The notes: generated from the sequence alone by a model not told the origin. A stretch of 64,000 nt of DNA from Dendrolimus kikuchii (GCA_019925095.2 CM034392.1:18270387-18334386); one strand, 5' to 3'. Numbered from the stretch's first letter, positions 1-12,003 are shown. Numbers and translations are program-made.

Positions 1-760
1 ATAACAACGCATTTGAATAGTGACAGTTAAAATTTAGGCTACAAATTTTTTGGCGGCAGTTGCTGCACACTCTGGGTCTGTATCGCGGCAACCAACACAA
101 TTTTATTATAATCACTTAAAATAGGAGAATTAATACAATTTTTTGCTATGATCCCAAAAGAAATAAATAAATAAGATAAAAAACAAAAAAGAATAAAAAT
201 ATATTTGCCCCCAACAAGAAACAGAAGGCGAGAATTAAAAAAATAATCTATTTAAGACAGCATGTGCCATTTGAAACTTCGTTCGCTTTTCCATTACAAC
301 GTATTTGTTAGTGAACGTAACGGCGACACCAGAAGGCGACCGCATTGCCATTTTTTTCGTTATATGCATTTATCCCTTTATTTATGCATATAAAATTTAT
401 CAATTATTGGAATGAAAGTATGCTAAGTGTTGACCTGAGATATAAACTAGCTCTATATCGATTCTCATTTAAATCTTGACACTCTAAACACTTGAATCAT
501 GATAACAATTTCTTGCGTCTACTCTTGTTCTTGATATAATATTATTATTGTCTAAATTCATTTTGAAAATGACACTATTAGTATGATAACTTCATGTATT
601 TCATACGACTCTCAGCGTCACGAATATACCTATAAGGTTTCTGTGCCACAGTCGAATACGTTTTTATGTATATGAATGGAAGCATGTTGGAAAGAAATTT
701 TTTTTAAAACAGACAGACAGAAAAAAATCTAAAAGTTGCCTTTTCGGTATCGTCTGGTCC
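1..760. other. AT-rich sequence, no gene seen
   Basis: I see no open frame of useful length, no RNA gene and no recognisable transposon in this stretch. A short GACA run (acagacagacag) lies near 710. Such runs often mark the ends of lepidopteran dispersed repeats, but one alone is not enough for a call. Confidence 0.6.
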
Positions 761-794
761 GAAAAAATCAGGGGTCTAGCCCCCTGATTTTTTC
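761..794. repeat. 34-bp near-perfect palindrome
   Basis: The sequence begins GAAAAAATCAGGGG and ends CCCCTGATTTTTTC. All positions pair across the centre except one, giving a 14-bp perfect outer arm. It sits just after a GACA run and may be an end of a decayed repeat. No function is assigned. Confidence 0.8.
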
Positions 795-3756
795 CTACTT
801 TTAAATTCATTTTACAAATAATAAAACTACATTTTAATGGTTTTAAACATGGTAATTTATTGGATTAGTAGTAGTAGTAGTAGATTAGAATAAAATATGT
901 AGTTTAAAAACGTTAATATACGTAATTAAGAAAAGTACCTTTTAAAATAAAATGAAAGTACAGATGTAATAGGAATATAAAAAATTAAGAACACGAACTA
1001 AAAATAAATTCAAAAATAAAATAAAGTGTAAAAATAAACTTTATGTAACCAATAAGTTAATATTAAAATAAAAAAAAACAAGTGGCAGACCACTGTCAGT
1101 AAGTAACATTTCCAAAAGATTGACAGTTTTATCCCGAGAAAATAAACTCTTATTGCTCGAAATTAAAAGTTTATGGTCTAGATTCTTATTTTAAATCAAA
1201 GCAGAAGAAGAAAGTTGTTGCATGAAATATTAGGTTTTTGACACAAGTTTTAGATACAAAATCTTAACACACAAAAACGAGAATCCGTTATAAGAATATT
1301 TATTAAGTTGTACCAAGAAACACAGGAGCTATATAATATGCTCAATATATTATTTCACATGGTGCTCCTAAAATATCTCACAATTTACGTATACAAAGGA
1401 ATATGATTTATAAGCAGGAAATTATTTAGTTCTGGGACCGCTTCCAAAAACATGTCCATTAAAACTTTACTCGTGTTAACAAAAACAAAGGTTAGCTATA
1501 GAGATGTAACTTGAAACAGTTTCACTCGAATGACTCGAATCTTTTAAAAATGTTTATGAATCCTACACACGGGTCGCGAATTATCCCCCCAAGGTTCTGC
1601 CCTTGTCGCGGTTTATGGTCCTCAAGCGGATTTCCCCTGGCTATGGGCTCTTATTATTACCTGAAGTAGTTCTAAAACTGGTTTATATTTTACTTAGATA
1701 TTATAACGCTGTCATATTTTATGTATTTATCAATAAATAAATTACTGTTTTTGTTAGTATAAAAATCATACAATGCTAGAACGACCCAAAGTACTCGAAT
1801 GACCAAATCTCACACGATTTACTTTACTGGTTTGTTGTAACGAGTATCCCGCTAGTTGAAGGGAAGCTCCTGTTCTCTAACAACTTTTATGACGCCTTAT
1901 CATACTTTTTGTATAACGAGACCTATTAAATTATTTTCATAATACTGTTATAAGCATATATATTTTAAGGATCTAAAATTGAACTGGAAGAATATGACAA
2001 TCTTTCCATATTAATGTGAAAGGTATTGTGTTGTAGTAAACTATTCAAGTTACCAGAAACCGTGAGAGCTTATTTAAGAAAGTAAAATATTGAAAGCTGT
2101 CTTAAAAGGTAGTACTATCGCAATAGATAATATAAGCTAGCTTATTACGTGATAGTTGCGTTTTTTCAGTGCTTAAAGTATAACTAACTTCTGATTCTTG
2201 CATGTAATGTAAGATTAGTTAGTCATAGTCTCCAAGAATTTGTTGCGAACAAACATTAGTGGTAATGGTTAAAACATTGTTGCGGCTGTGTTGGTGCAAA
2301 AAAACAGTGGTAATGAGCAAAACGCGCTTTAATGGCCACTTTATCGCTTGATTTGTTATTTTCTCTTATCTATGCGGCGTTTTATATTACAAGCCTCACA
2401 CTATCCAAGCAAACAAAAGAAGCAGAACGAATCTTAGTACAGAAATACAACGCGAGCAAGAGCGGGGGACTAAGGGTGGAATCCGCGAGCATGTGTCGTA
2501 AACAATCATCTATTTCTTTTTGTTTATGAACATACACATAATGTAGTTGCGATTACGAAGGTGAGAAAGCTTTATTTTTCCTTAACAGTATCTTTGTGTG
2601 CGTGAAATCAAAATCGGATATGATTGGAAGGCACGCTCGTAACTGATCGTTTCGTTAGATACGCACACTGTCGCAATATGTATGTACACATTCAACCACG
2701 AGTAAAGCCTGCTCGCCCTCGTGAATTATAAGAACTATACCAGCGGAACAAGTATATGAAGTCCTACACGGGACAAACGAGCTTTACTGACTGGGCCTCA
2801 TTGACTTAGGACTTGATTGACATAGGCATAGATAATACATGTACATAGGAATCGTGAACAGGACGCTAGTTGGCGCAATTCTTGCTTGCCGACTACATAC
2901 GAATTTTTGGCAGGAAATTCAATATTTATGAAACTAAGTTCTACTGCAGATTTTTTTTTCAAGATCATATAAATGTATAATTACTGATTAAAAATGAACA
3001 ATAAGTTTTAATATATTTATTGTTTTATACAACAATCGTGTGTTTATGTGAAAAAATCAACTGTTTAGTGAAATGTGGGATTAATTCTTGTGGGAATCGG
3101 TTTTCAAAAATCGTAATAATGACTTTATATTCAAACTCTGAGGTAAATATTTAAGAACAAAATGACAAGTCGTGAAATAAGGTTTGAACAAGATTAGTTG
3201 ACTGGTTTTTATTACAAATGGTATTCTTGATTAAATACTTTTTAATAGTTTCGTAACTATATGTCAAGTAAAGTGGTTCAATGGCTGAACGTACAGCGTT
3301 TTGCTGACGCTGCGGACTACTTAGGTTATTTTAATATATAGGGCATTCAATAATTACTTTGTGGGCAAGTTGCTAGTGAATTGCTTACACTTTACTTTCG
3401 ATTTCAACTACTACTACATTGAACCGTGCAATGGACGTTTGGAACCCTTCATTGTGCATAGAGTGACATATATGGATTGCTCTTCGCCGGTATATCTATC
3501 ATATCGCCGAATATTCTCATTTGTGAATGTAGCTACACGAATCGCAGAATCGCGTGAGCATTAGTCTACATATATATCAAATGTGTATGTAATTCTTAGA
3601 AGGATTCTTTCAAATATTATATTTATCAGAATCCATTATTGTAAAGGCTTCTATTCGCTACTATATAACATATTTAAGTAGGTAACAAGGATCCAATATT
3701 AAAAGACTTCGTTTCAAAATATTAAATGGCATCTTTCTTTATAGCCTTCTCATATC
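795..3756. other. Mostly unannotated AT-rich DNA
   Basis: I recognise no gene. Three small items stand out. Positions 819-865 match one arm of the fold-back element described at 25603-25792. A (GTA)n run lies at about 869-885. A GC-richer stretch at about 1568-1650 has no match that I recognise. The short open frames at 2332-2529 and 3361-3564 have no domain, no coding bias and no splice context, so they are not called. Confidence 0.5.
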
Positions 3757-4045
3757 AACTGTGGCAGCATAGTGGGTAACGTTCTCCAGTCACAAACTCG
3801 TGTTTCAAAAAAGCAGTGGGTTAAAATCCAGCCAGTAAAAACTATGTACCACTTAGGCTCTGTTCTGACCATATTGTACAATTACCACGTTTTAATGGTG
3901 AAAGAAATACATCGTGTTGAAACCTGCACATTAATATAATCGATGTCTCAAACTCGCTAAACCGCCTTGGACAATCGTGGCGGGTATACTACCCGTTCCC
4001 CCAAGAAATGGGGATCCTCGAACCCATCAGTGAGACATTATGTGT
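3757..4045 (+). repeat. Degenerate tRNA-derived SINE copy
   Basis: The body matches the better copy at 63389-63668. Shared blocks include ACCACTTAGGC, a CATATTGT block, AACCTGCACA and CGTGGCGG, in the same order. The head has a decayed B-box-like stretch near 3824 (GGGTTAAAATCC), where the other copy has a perfect B box. I see no clear target-site duplication. It is an old copy. Confidence 0.65.
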
Positions 4046-4705
4046 TATTATTATGATACTTCTATAAAACCAAAATCCTTACAATACATACAAACTTAAG
4101 TAAAGAAAAACTTTTTGACAAACAGCAGAAAGTTCTGTTGCCAACAGAGTTTCTGGTTATGATTTATTAGGCACAAACATGGCTAAAAATACTTTGATTC
4201 ATATTTTCGGCTGTACGTTAATTATTATTTGTTTCACCGAAATGAAAACAAAGGAAAGGAAAAAAATAAGAAAACTTTTTATTATAAAGCTAAAGCTTTT
4301 GATTTACTTCGTTTCTCTGATTTGCCTTTTGTAATTATGATCACTTTGATTTATTCATGTTTGTTTTAATATAATTAATATACAAATTTTCTTTTAACCT
4401 AATTTTAAAAACAAAACAAGTTGGCGTTTTATGCATATTTTAACAATGTAGGGTTGTCTAACTTATTATATTCCTAGTGCATTAACGCAGCTTCGTTCAA
4501 GTAAACTTTTTTAAAATAAATTATTCTATCAAAATATCATAATATAATTTATTTGACTGATAACCTTTATCTGATGATTGAAAAATTGGCCCTTAATTAC
4601 GTGTAAAAAAGTTGTCTGAGTTTCTAATTTACTCTTCAAAGAGTAAATAAAGAACAACTAATTTACATTCATTTATAAATAGTTAAGATTTTACTTTTCT
4701 ATGAT
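4046..4705. other. AT-rich sequence, nothing recognised
   Basis: There is no open frame, repeat match or RNA gene that I can support here. Confidence 0.5.
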
Positions 4706-4718
4706 TACAAAATACTTT

Positions 4719-4941
4719 GGATGCAGAAGTCGTGGAAGACCACGACACACTTTCCATGATCAAATTGATCGTGTACTAGCAGAAGGTGATGTTAGGAGCC
4801 TTAAGAACAGACGAGCGTGCATGACAAGAATTATGAATGTCAAAGAAGCAAGTGAGGTGTGTAAGAATAAGCCTAAATGGCGCTCTGTTGTTCGTGCCTA
4901 CCCCGCAAGGGAACTGGCGTGAAGTTATGTATGTATGTATG
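4719..4941 (+). mobile_element. NL-B1 LINE 3' end, 5'-truncated, intact TSD
   Basis: This is the extreme 3' end of a non-LTR retrotransposon. It keeps the last ~65 codons of the reverse-transcriptase ORF. A basic RGRPR patch and a DQIDRVL stretch are visible, and the frame ends in KWRSVVRAYPARELA and a TGA. The 3' tail is a short (ATGT)n microsatellite rather than poly-A. A perfect 13-bp target-site duplication, TACAAAATACTTT, lies at 4706-4718 and 4942-4954, so both insertion boundaries are exact. The frame is still open, which with the perfect duplication points to a recent insertion. It is too truncated to be active. The GRPR motif and tail resemble RTE-class elements, but I cannot fix the clade. 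Confidence 0.92.
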
Positions 4942-4954
4942 TACAAAATACTTT

Positions 4955-6235
4955 ATAAAGAATCTATAATTGAAAAAGGGTACACAGAATAATATAAAAT
5001 ACATGTCTTATTGAAAGTGCAAGCAGTCTACAGAATTCATTCCTTTTAGTTGCGACTGGGCCACTGTGCGTCTAGAATACCATTTCCAAAACAACTTTAG
5101 TCCGACACTTGCGTATTGAAAATTAACTTTATGGTTAAGGATATTGGGAATGATTTCGATTAATTGAAAGCGCCGTTTATGTTGTTTATTGAATTCATTA
5201 AGGTCACTATTTATAGAAGGACGAGTAGCAAAACCTGTGAAGCAGGATAGTGGGCATAATGAGAAGCAGACTTGGATAGTTACAAGTTGCCAGCGGATTG
5301 ATGCCTATACGATAGCGACTAGTACTCGCGCAAAACAGAAAGAAAAAAATAGTTAAAAATATTTCAAGAATTTTATTAGTATTATCACTTAAATCGTTGT
5401 TTTGTGTTCGTTTTATTGCCATGACTGTACTGTATGTGTATGGGTATGTTTTTGCATTTTAAACTGGTTAGTGTATTTTGTTTTTTTGTTGCCTGCTCAT
5501 ACACACACGTCACAACACACGACTGATGTTTGATTCTTTTGAGTTTACAGTGAAATGTATGCATTAACCAGTAATGGTTGCAATGGCAGTCCGCCCGTTA
5601 ACATATGATGACTGAATTTCGGTTTTCACTATTTGCTTCCGCGTAGATATATTTATTGAAATGTAAAATTGTTACATCCCATGAAATTGATATGTTACCG
5701 CTGTAGAACTTTCGATAATAAAATAAATTGTATAATTTCCTGGCAATCCACACACAACGATGGGTACCGTAAGGATGACAAAGGTCGTCATGTAATTTAC
5801 ATACCTTTGGTTATTAGGCTAGGAGACCAGCAGTGGAGTTCTATGGGACTTTTTAGATATACCTGTATACTAATAACGACCAATTGTTCCATCCCTCTCA
5901 CTGTAGGATTCGGAAGCTCCTAAGTTTATAAATAAATAAACTTGGTTATGGAACCCGCGAATTCATTTTGGGATCCTTAGAACAATTTTAAGTTATTTTA
6001 TTCCAATTCCTCCATTATAAATTTAACAATAATTGTAATTGTTTTTAAGCTAAACGTGACGGCTTTAAAAACTATAATAAGGTGCCTAGACTTACTTTAG
6101 ATTAAAATAAACTTTTTATGAACATAAATATCATCTATATCAATCATCAAATAATATCATTATTCAAAACTATATCTTAATAAATGAATAAAACAATAGG
6201 TAAAAATTTGTTACAAACTACTGTCACTTGTTAGG
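4955..6235. other. Unannotated AT-rich DNA
   Basis: Several short open frames occur, including 5207-5422 and 5669-5923. None has a recognisable domain or a family match. The 5669-5923 frame ends in a moderately GC-rich stretch that could be an old LINE tail, but I cannot name it. Confidence 0.4.
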
Positions 6236-6290
6236 AATTACCAAAAGGCTGGTGGCGTTACCGCGTTTGGATAGTTATGCTAATTGATTG
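6236..6290 (-). pseudogene. Tiny NL-D terminal-domain fragment
   Basis: On the minus strand this resembles the last part of the NL-D coding segment at 23900-24367, in the stretch that there reads IQRGDAASILGT. A one-base insertion breaks the frame. It is short, so this is a weak call. Confidence 0.4.
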
Positions 6291-6339
6291 GCCAAACGTA
6301 TTTTTTAACTATATAGTGTAATCGTCACTATATCAATAG

Positions 6340-6440
6340 AATAATTGACCGGAGTCTGTTTTTACCTGACAAATACAATCTAGAAGTCTTCAAGTCACGA
6401 GTGAAGAGGTGGTATTTTCTAGGTAAGCATGCTCCATTCT
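6340..6440 (+). pseudogene. NL-E LINE C-terminal fragment
   Basis: The plus strand reads LPDKYNLEVFKSRVKRWYFL followed by GKHAPF and a stop. This matches the C-terminus of the NL-E copies at 31838-32225 (minus) and 57102-57350 (plus), which share VFKSR and the LGKRA-type ending. NL-E looks like a CR1/Jockey-group non-LTR element, where a conserved FK-x-R-V segment closes the ORF. Only the last ~30 codons are present. Confidence 0.6.
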
Positions 6441-7729
6441 AGTATTATGTTATTATCTGATTTTTGAATGCGTAAGTGTGCAACTATGTTACATACTTTA
6501 AATCACTGCATACTACATATTTGTTCTCAATATAAACGAGTACCTACTGTGACGCTCTTATGCAGAGTGATCAGGGTTGCCGTATTACAGGAATTTTAAG
6601 GACATGTCATGTATATAGGTATATAGTACTTCTTGTAATATAGTTCTTTTAGCCAGCTAACAGGGTAAAATTTGAGGCGTTCCAATTTTATCGACTGCTA
6701 CTGTGCAGTAGATTGGTTACTGTCCAGCTGACAAAAAATGAAATAGATTTAGTATTTTTAATTACTTTTTATATTTGTTTGTAAAAAAACGAAGAGATAG
6801 TTGCAGGCTCCGTCGCCCATAGAGATTTGCAACGATAACAGAGACGATGTGTTACGTACCTAAACATTTCGCAAAACAATCGCCACTCTTGTGCGCTTTA
6901 TACAAAATAAAATAAATTTATCATAATATAATACACCTGCATGGCAAAATTAATATAAGTACAAATAACGACAATACAATAATTTATGCTTTAAATGAAG
7001 GCCAAACTTTTCTTTAATTAAATATCAAAAATAATATTTTTTAGATCCGGTAGCCCTAAATACATTGCATTCACTGACCTGCAACAATACTGAAGCCTAG
7101 ATTTGTTTCGGCGAATCGATGCTATATTAGCATAGTGGTGCACGATAGCAGCTCAAGGTGAACCCGCTCGGTCAACGACCTGGCCCTATGACGGTCCATC
7201 TCCTGTGTATTTACAACTTTGGCCGCTCTGCCGCTTCCTTTATCGTAGCACGTGATTTATTTTATAAACTGGACGGCAGTTGCGGTTTTGCACGCCCATA
7301 ACATTGTTCTATCTAAAATTGAAGCGAAATCGTTTTAAGAATATTTCTTTCGAGGCACAAATGGGTTGGTAGTTTTATTTTTTAGGTTTAAACACTACAA
7401 GTATTTTAGGCATGCCTATCCAACAATATAGTAACTTAAACTATGACTTTCTAGCATTTCACAGGCGGTTTTGTATGTGTCTTTTTTGTATTACTTTGAG
7501 AAAAAGTATCATATGTCGATTCCATATATCAAGAATACATATAAATATGTCTAATAATTATAGAAATTGTCAGAGCATGTAAGTCCTGAAACCAGATGGT
7601 ATGAGAGTTAGGAAATGTTGGGAAATATAAAGGTCCCAGGAAAGTCTGATAATTGTTACGTAGGTCGAAACCGTGCCTTATTTGAATAACATGACCAATT
7701 ATCATGCTATTTTAGCTGTGTGATTGATA
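6441..7729. other. Unannotated AT-rich DNA with one small R300-like fragment
   Basis: At about 6801-6840 the minus strand resembles the 3' third of R300 (the GCGATGG and GCAAAT region), but it is strongly diverged. A GC-richer patch at 7080-7250 has no match that I recognise. No gene is supported. Confidence 0.4.
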
Positions 7730-8370
7730 CTACTCAGGAAAATATGCGGGATTTCCAGGATATGATGTATCGAGGCATTTGAAAAAGAACGTTAACTATG
7801 GTTTTAGTATCAATCGGATACAAATTAGCAAATTTTTATGTATACTAGCCACTTTAAACGACTCCTGCGAAAATGCCCGTTTGATTCCTGAGACATAAAA
7901 TACCGTAGCATTCGAAAAAAATTTTGTTGGTCATAAGAAATTGGCCAATTTTTATGCAACCTAACTAATTTAAACCACTCCCGGGAAAAATACCGTGGGA
8001 TGTCCAGAATACAAAGTATCGCAGCATTTAAAAAAGAATGTAAGCTATCGTTTCAGTGACAATCGAGCCAGAATACGCTAATTTTTATGCACCCTAACAA
8101 CTTTAAACCACTCCCGGGAAAAATCCCACGGGATTCCTAGGATAATAAATATCACAGATTTTATTTCAGAACATTTGTTATCGATCAGTGAAAATTTCGC
8201 ATTTAAATCAGATTTTTTTTCATTCTCACCACTTCAAAACATTCCCACGGAATTCCTGAGATAAAGAATACTGTAGATTTTAAGTTTAAGTATCTGCTAT
8301 TGATCAGTGAGAACCGCATCGAAATGAGTTCAGCAGTTTTAATGTGAATCTCGAACAAACAAACAAATAT
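7730..8370. repeat. Five-unit tandem array, 116-133 bp period
   Basis: Five diverged units begin at about 7730, 7861, 7977, 8110 and 8240. Each opens with an ACTCCCGGGAAAAAT-like block. Next come a GGGATTCC block, an AAAGTATCG-like block, a GATCAGTGA-like block and AATTTTTATGC. The array ends in AACAAACAAACAAAT. The units drift in length and identity, so it is old. It is probably the internal part of a non-autonomous dispersed element. Confidence 0.8.
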
Positions 8371-9296
8371 TAAAAAATGCTTCTTGTTCTCCATCGTTTA
8401 TATAGTCTATACCAGTTGTACACATGGCAATTTTAGAATTTTATAATATTATAGAATAGAAATTAAAATGATACGGACACATTAATAAACACCAAAATCA
8501 TTACCACAATTTCCATCTAAGTAAGCAATCAATAAACCTCAAGACCTATTAATAACCATCCCGTTTCCTGATACATTAACGAACTGTAAACAGTCGTCGA
8601 TTTTTATAAATAAACAACAAAAACATCTTTGTTTACGAAACATTGATTTACTACTATACCAGCTGCAGTTTTTGTAGTAACGGATATTCGTTTCATGAAA
8701 TGAAAACATGTTGTCATCGACGTTATTGTGAGTGCATATGAACCTTTTTTCTTTGTACTGTTAATACCTACTTGTGCGACAAAAGATGGTTCGACTTCTA
8801 AACTAGACTAGTTTATTTTTTGTATTTTGCGAGTTGCAACTGTACCAAATCTCTGAAAGGAATTTATACATATGCTATAAGTTAAACCCGACTATGTTTC
8901 GCTGTAGCTCAGTCTGATATTAATTATTAGGAAATTCAACCGAACTACTATAGCAGTTTTGCGGCCATACGGAAGCGGAGTTTTTATTTGTACTCGTAGA
9001 GAATGAAGGGATACTTATTAAAAAGCGTTAAAATAAACAGAAAACATTACATACCATTTTGCTCCCATATTACCGATGTAAGATAAATTAAAAGAAGAAA
9101 AGTACGAAACATTAAAGTAAATATTATTACATTTTTGAATTGTACAATAATCTTTACTCATAATCTCAGTACTAATTTAGAAGTCAAACGGTATTTTAGA
9201 TACGTTAGAGATCCGAGTCGAACGCGGGTGTGACTGTTTTATCCTGAAAATAGGAAAGCTTTATCAGCTATCGAAAAACTTTATTTACTATGGAAT
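8371..9296. other. Unannotated AT-rich DNA
   Basis: No gene or repeat is recognised. Confidence 0.45.
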
Positions 9297-10125
9297 CCGG
9301 GGACCACCCACTCACTCAAACACACAAAAACAAAATCACCAAAATAGCTCCAGGTGATTAGGAAGATTCTAGGATCCGATCTCAGCGCCACCTACCGGTT
9401 CTAATTGCGAATCTATACCATCCGAAAACCCACTCAAACATACAAAAACAAAATCACCAAAATCGCTCCAGGTGATTAGGAGGATTCTAGGATCCGATCT
9501 CAGCGCCACCTACTGGTTCTAATTGCGAATCTATACCATCCGAAAACCCACTCAAACATATAAAAACAAAATCACCAAAATCGCTCCAGGTGATTAGGAG
9601 GATTCTAGGATCCGATCTCAGCGCCACCTACCGGTTTTAATTGCGAATCTATACCATCCGAAAACCCACTCAAACATACAAAAACAAAATCACCAAAATC
9701 GCTCCAGGTTATTAGGAGGATTCTAGGATCCGATCTCAGCGCCACCTACCGGTTCTAATTGCGGCTCTAAACCATCCGGGAACCCACTCAAACACACAAA
9801 AAAATAATCACTAAAATCGGTCCAGGTGATTAGGAGGATTCTAGAACCCGATCTCAGCGCCACCTACCGGTTCTAATTGCGAATCTAAACCATCCGGGAA
9901 CCCACTCAAACATACAAAAACAAAATCACCGAAATCGGTCCAGGTGATTAGGACGGTTCTAGGACCAGATCTCCGCGCCACCTACCGGTTTCAACGGGAT
10001 AAAAAGTATCCTATGTCCGTATCCTGGTTCTAAGCTACCTTCCCACCAATTTTCAGCCAAATCGGTACAGCCGTTCTTGAGTTATAAATAGTGTAACTAA
10101 CACGACTTTCTTTTATATATATAGA
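9297..10125 (+). repeat. Element G copy with six tandem 118-bp units
   Basis: The landmark CCCACTCAAACA recurs at about 9307, 9429, 9547, 9665, 9783 and 9901. The period is 118 bp, except for a 4-bp insertion in the first unit. Each unit carries ATCACCAAAATCGCTCCAGG, a GATTAGGAGGATTCTAGGA block and CAGCGCCACCTACCGGTT. Adjacent units are highly similar, so the expansion is young. The last unit runs into a tail with AAAAAGTATCCTATGTCC, AAATCGGTACAGCCGTTCTT and TTATATATATAGAT. Dispersed lepidopteran repeats often end this way. Diverged units of the same family lie at 60181-60840. Confidence 0.9.
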
Positions 10126-10151
10126 TAACTGTAATAAACATATTTATAATA

Positions 10152-10423
10152 CTTTTTTATTGCTAGACTACTGCGACCAGACAAACAGCCCACGTGATTG
10201 AAAGCGGTCACCGTCGCTTCTAAGGGAGAATTGGAACCTGGACACTAATGCCCGAACACTACTCAAAGTTATTATGGCGGAATATTCTAGGCTAAGGGAG
10301 GTAAACAGCTAGAGCATAATATGTGCCTTACTTTCCTGGTGTGGTTTGTTTTGTCACCTCTTACGATAGGCCACCCGGTCGCATGAATTATTAGATATCC
10401 CTTCTGCGTTCCTGCATGGATAA
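10152..10423 (-). repeat. R300 copy 1, diverged
   Basis: Minus-strand R300. It keeps the GTGCAGGAACG-type start, here mutated to CATGCAGGAACG, plus the GACAAAACAAACCACA block and a T-rich left end that corresponds to the A-rich 3' tail. Several internal segments are deleted or mutated. It faces copy 2 head to head, 87 bp away. Confidence 0.8.
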
Positions 10424-10510
10424 TAAACAACCAGTAAGCAAATCCTAGTACCATAGTCGTGATCATCGTTGCAGTAAGTTTTAGAGTCAAAACATAAAAT
10501 TTATTTTCAG

Positions 10511-10822
10511 TTATCCGTGCAGGAACGGAGATACAATACAATTTCCTGCGGCCAGGCGGCCTGTCGTAAGAGACTACAAAACAACCCACAGCCAGGTGGT
10601 AGGGTATTTGCCCGACTGGATGGCGACCACCCCTGATCTAGAGTATGCTGCCATAACAACCTTGTGTTGTGTTCCGGTATTAGTGACCAGGTTCCAGTCT
10701 CCATTAAGAGGGCAGCAGCGTATTTGTAGCACCTTTGGTGTTGCAAATGTCCATAGGCAATGGTAACCGCTTTCCATCCAATGGGCCGTCTGCCTGTCTG
10801 CTGAACTCCTGCTTTAAAAAAA
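10511..10822 (+). repeat. R300 copy 2, near full length
   Basis: This starts TTATCCGTGCAGGAACGGAG. It runs through GGCGGCCTGTCGTAAGAG, AACAACCCACAGCCAGGTGG and TTCCGGTATTAGTGACCAGG, and ends CTGCTGAACTCCTGC plus an A-run. Several copies share the same 5' start, which argues for a defined short element rather than a random LINE truncation. I see no clear target-site duplication. Confidence 0.95.
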
Positions 10823-11344
10823 GTTATTTTTTAAATTGAAATCCATATACGGATTGTCCACGGCCTACAGTTGGGGTGTCCATTGTCCGGGATATGAGGT
10901 TCCCTTGCAGATACTCCTTCATCCCGGAGGACCAAAATTCCGTACTCCATAAATTTGAAAAGCACTTTAAGTACACTGTGATTTTCCTTAAATGTTTGCC
11001 TAAATGTTATAATTAAATTTAACCTTAATAACATTAAACCTGTATAATTTGATACTAGTAATTAATCTACTAGTACATTTATTAATAAACATCTCGTCAT
11101 TATCTGAAATTTTGTTACATACATACTTCGTAAATTATCTAGTATTAATTATGTGGTCTCAAATTAATTACGTTATAACGTTATTAGTATAAATCTATTA
11201 ATTTCACACACACCTATTTTTGAGTAGTTATACCTGTGAGTTTGTTAATAGGATAATAATGTATTAATAAGCTAATATTTTCTCAAAATACGTTGAGTAA
11301 TATCCGCATGGGGGAAATTATTATATAATATGCAAGAAAGAAAG
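10823..11344. other. Unannotated AT-rich DNA
   Basis: A GC-richer stretch at 10845-10960 is not recognised. The rest is AT-rich without a supported feature. Confidence 0.4.
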
Positions 11345-11525
11345 AAAAAAGAATGAAAAACGTTTATTTTTCAAAGGCGACACACACAAAATACATATTT
11401 TCAATGAGCAAAACAATTTTATAGTTGTATGCCGCAATTGGACAAATGAGGTTGGCATTCAGTATATTGCTGTGCCGAACGTTAATCCGACACAACACTG
11501 ATTTTCAGTGCCTACCTCTTTCTTA
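11345..11525 (+). repeat. Dispersed repeat, copy 1 of 2
   Basis: This shares GCATATTGCTGTGCC-like, TCCGACACAAC and GCTGATTTT-like blocks with 21575-21695, in the same order and spacing. It is a decayed interspersed repeat of unknown class. Confidence 0.65.
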
Positions 11526-11610
11526 CTCTATACATACTCTATATGTATCTACTGATTCTATATTATGCTATTGTTTTTTTAAATTGTAAAATACCAGCCT
11601 TACAACAACA

Positions 11611-11763
11611 ATATAACAACCTTGAGTTGTGTTCCGGCATTAGAGACCAGGTTCCAGTCTCCCTTAAGAGAGCAGCAGGGCGTTACAAATGTCTGTAGGC
11701 GATGATAACCGCTTTCCATCAGGTGGACCGGCTACCTGTTTGCTGAACTCATGCAATAAAAAA
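11611..11763 (+). repeat. R300 copy 3, 5'-truncated
   Basis: This begins inside the family at ATAACAACCTTGAGTTGTG and ends CTCATGCAATAAAAAAG. A short deletion removes the middle of the 3' third, between AGCAGCAG and the TTACAAATG block. Confidence 0.9.
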
Positions 11764-11958
11764 GATACAAAATTGAAAACAGTAATTGTGGAAAGAATGC
11801 AAAATCATCATGTTTGCCGGTCTGTCTATCTGTCTATTTCGGGTGTATGTCACAGTGTTTTTTTTTTATTAACTTTTGGTTCTATATGGTAAAACTTTGA
11901 CAGAGGTAAAATACTAAAACATTGGGGCGGGTTTCATACCTAACTAATATAAATGTTG

Positions 11959-12003
11959 AATAAATGTGTAATGATACTATATTTGTATCATTACACATTT
12001 ATT
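11959..12003. repeat. Perfect 19-bp inverted repeat, 7-nt loop
   Basis: The left arm is 11959-11977, the loop is TATATTT, and the right arm is 11985-12003. The core arm AAATGTGTAATGATAC is perfectly self-complementary with the right arm. As RNA it would form a strong hairpin. Confidence 0.9.

Noticed and set aside
9297..10000. CRISPR-like regular array
   Set aside because: The whole 118-bp unit is repeated. There are no unique spacers and no cas genes, and the context is eukaryotic.
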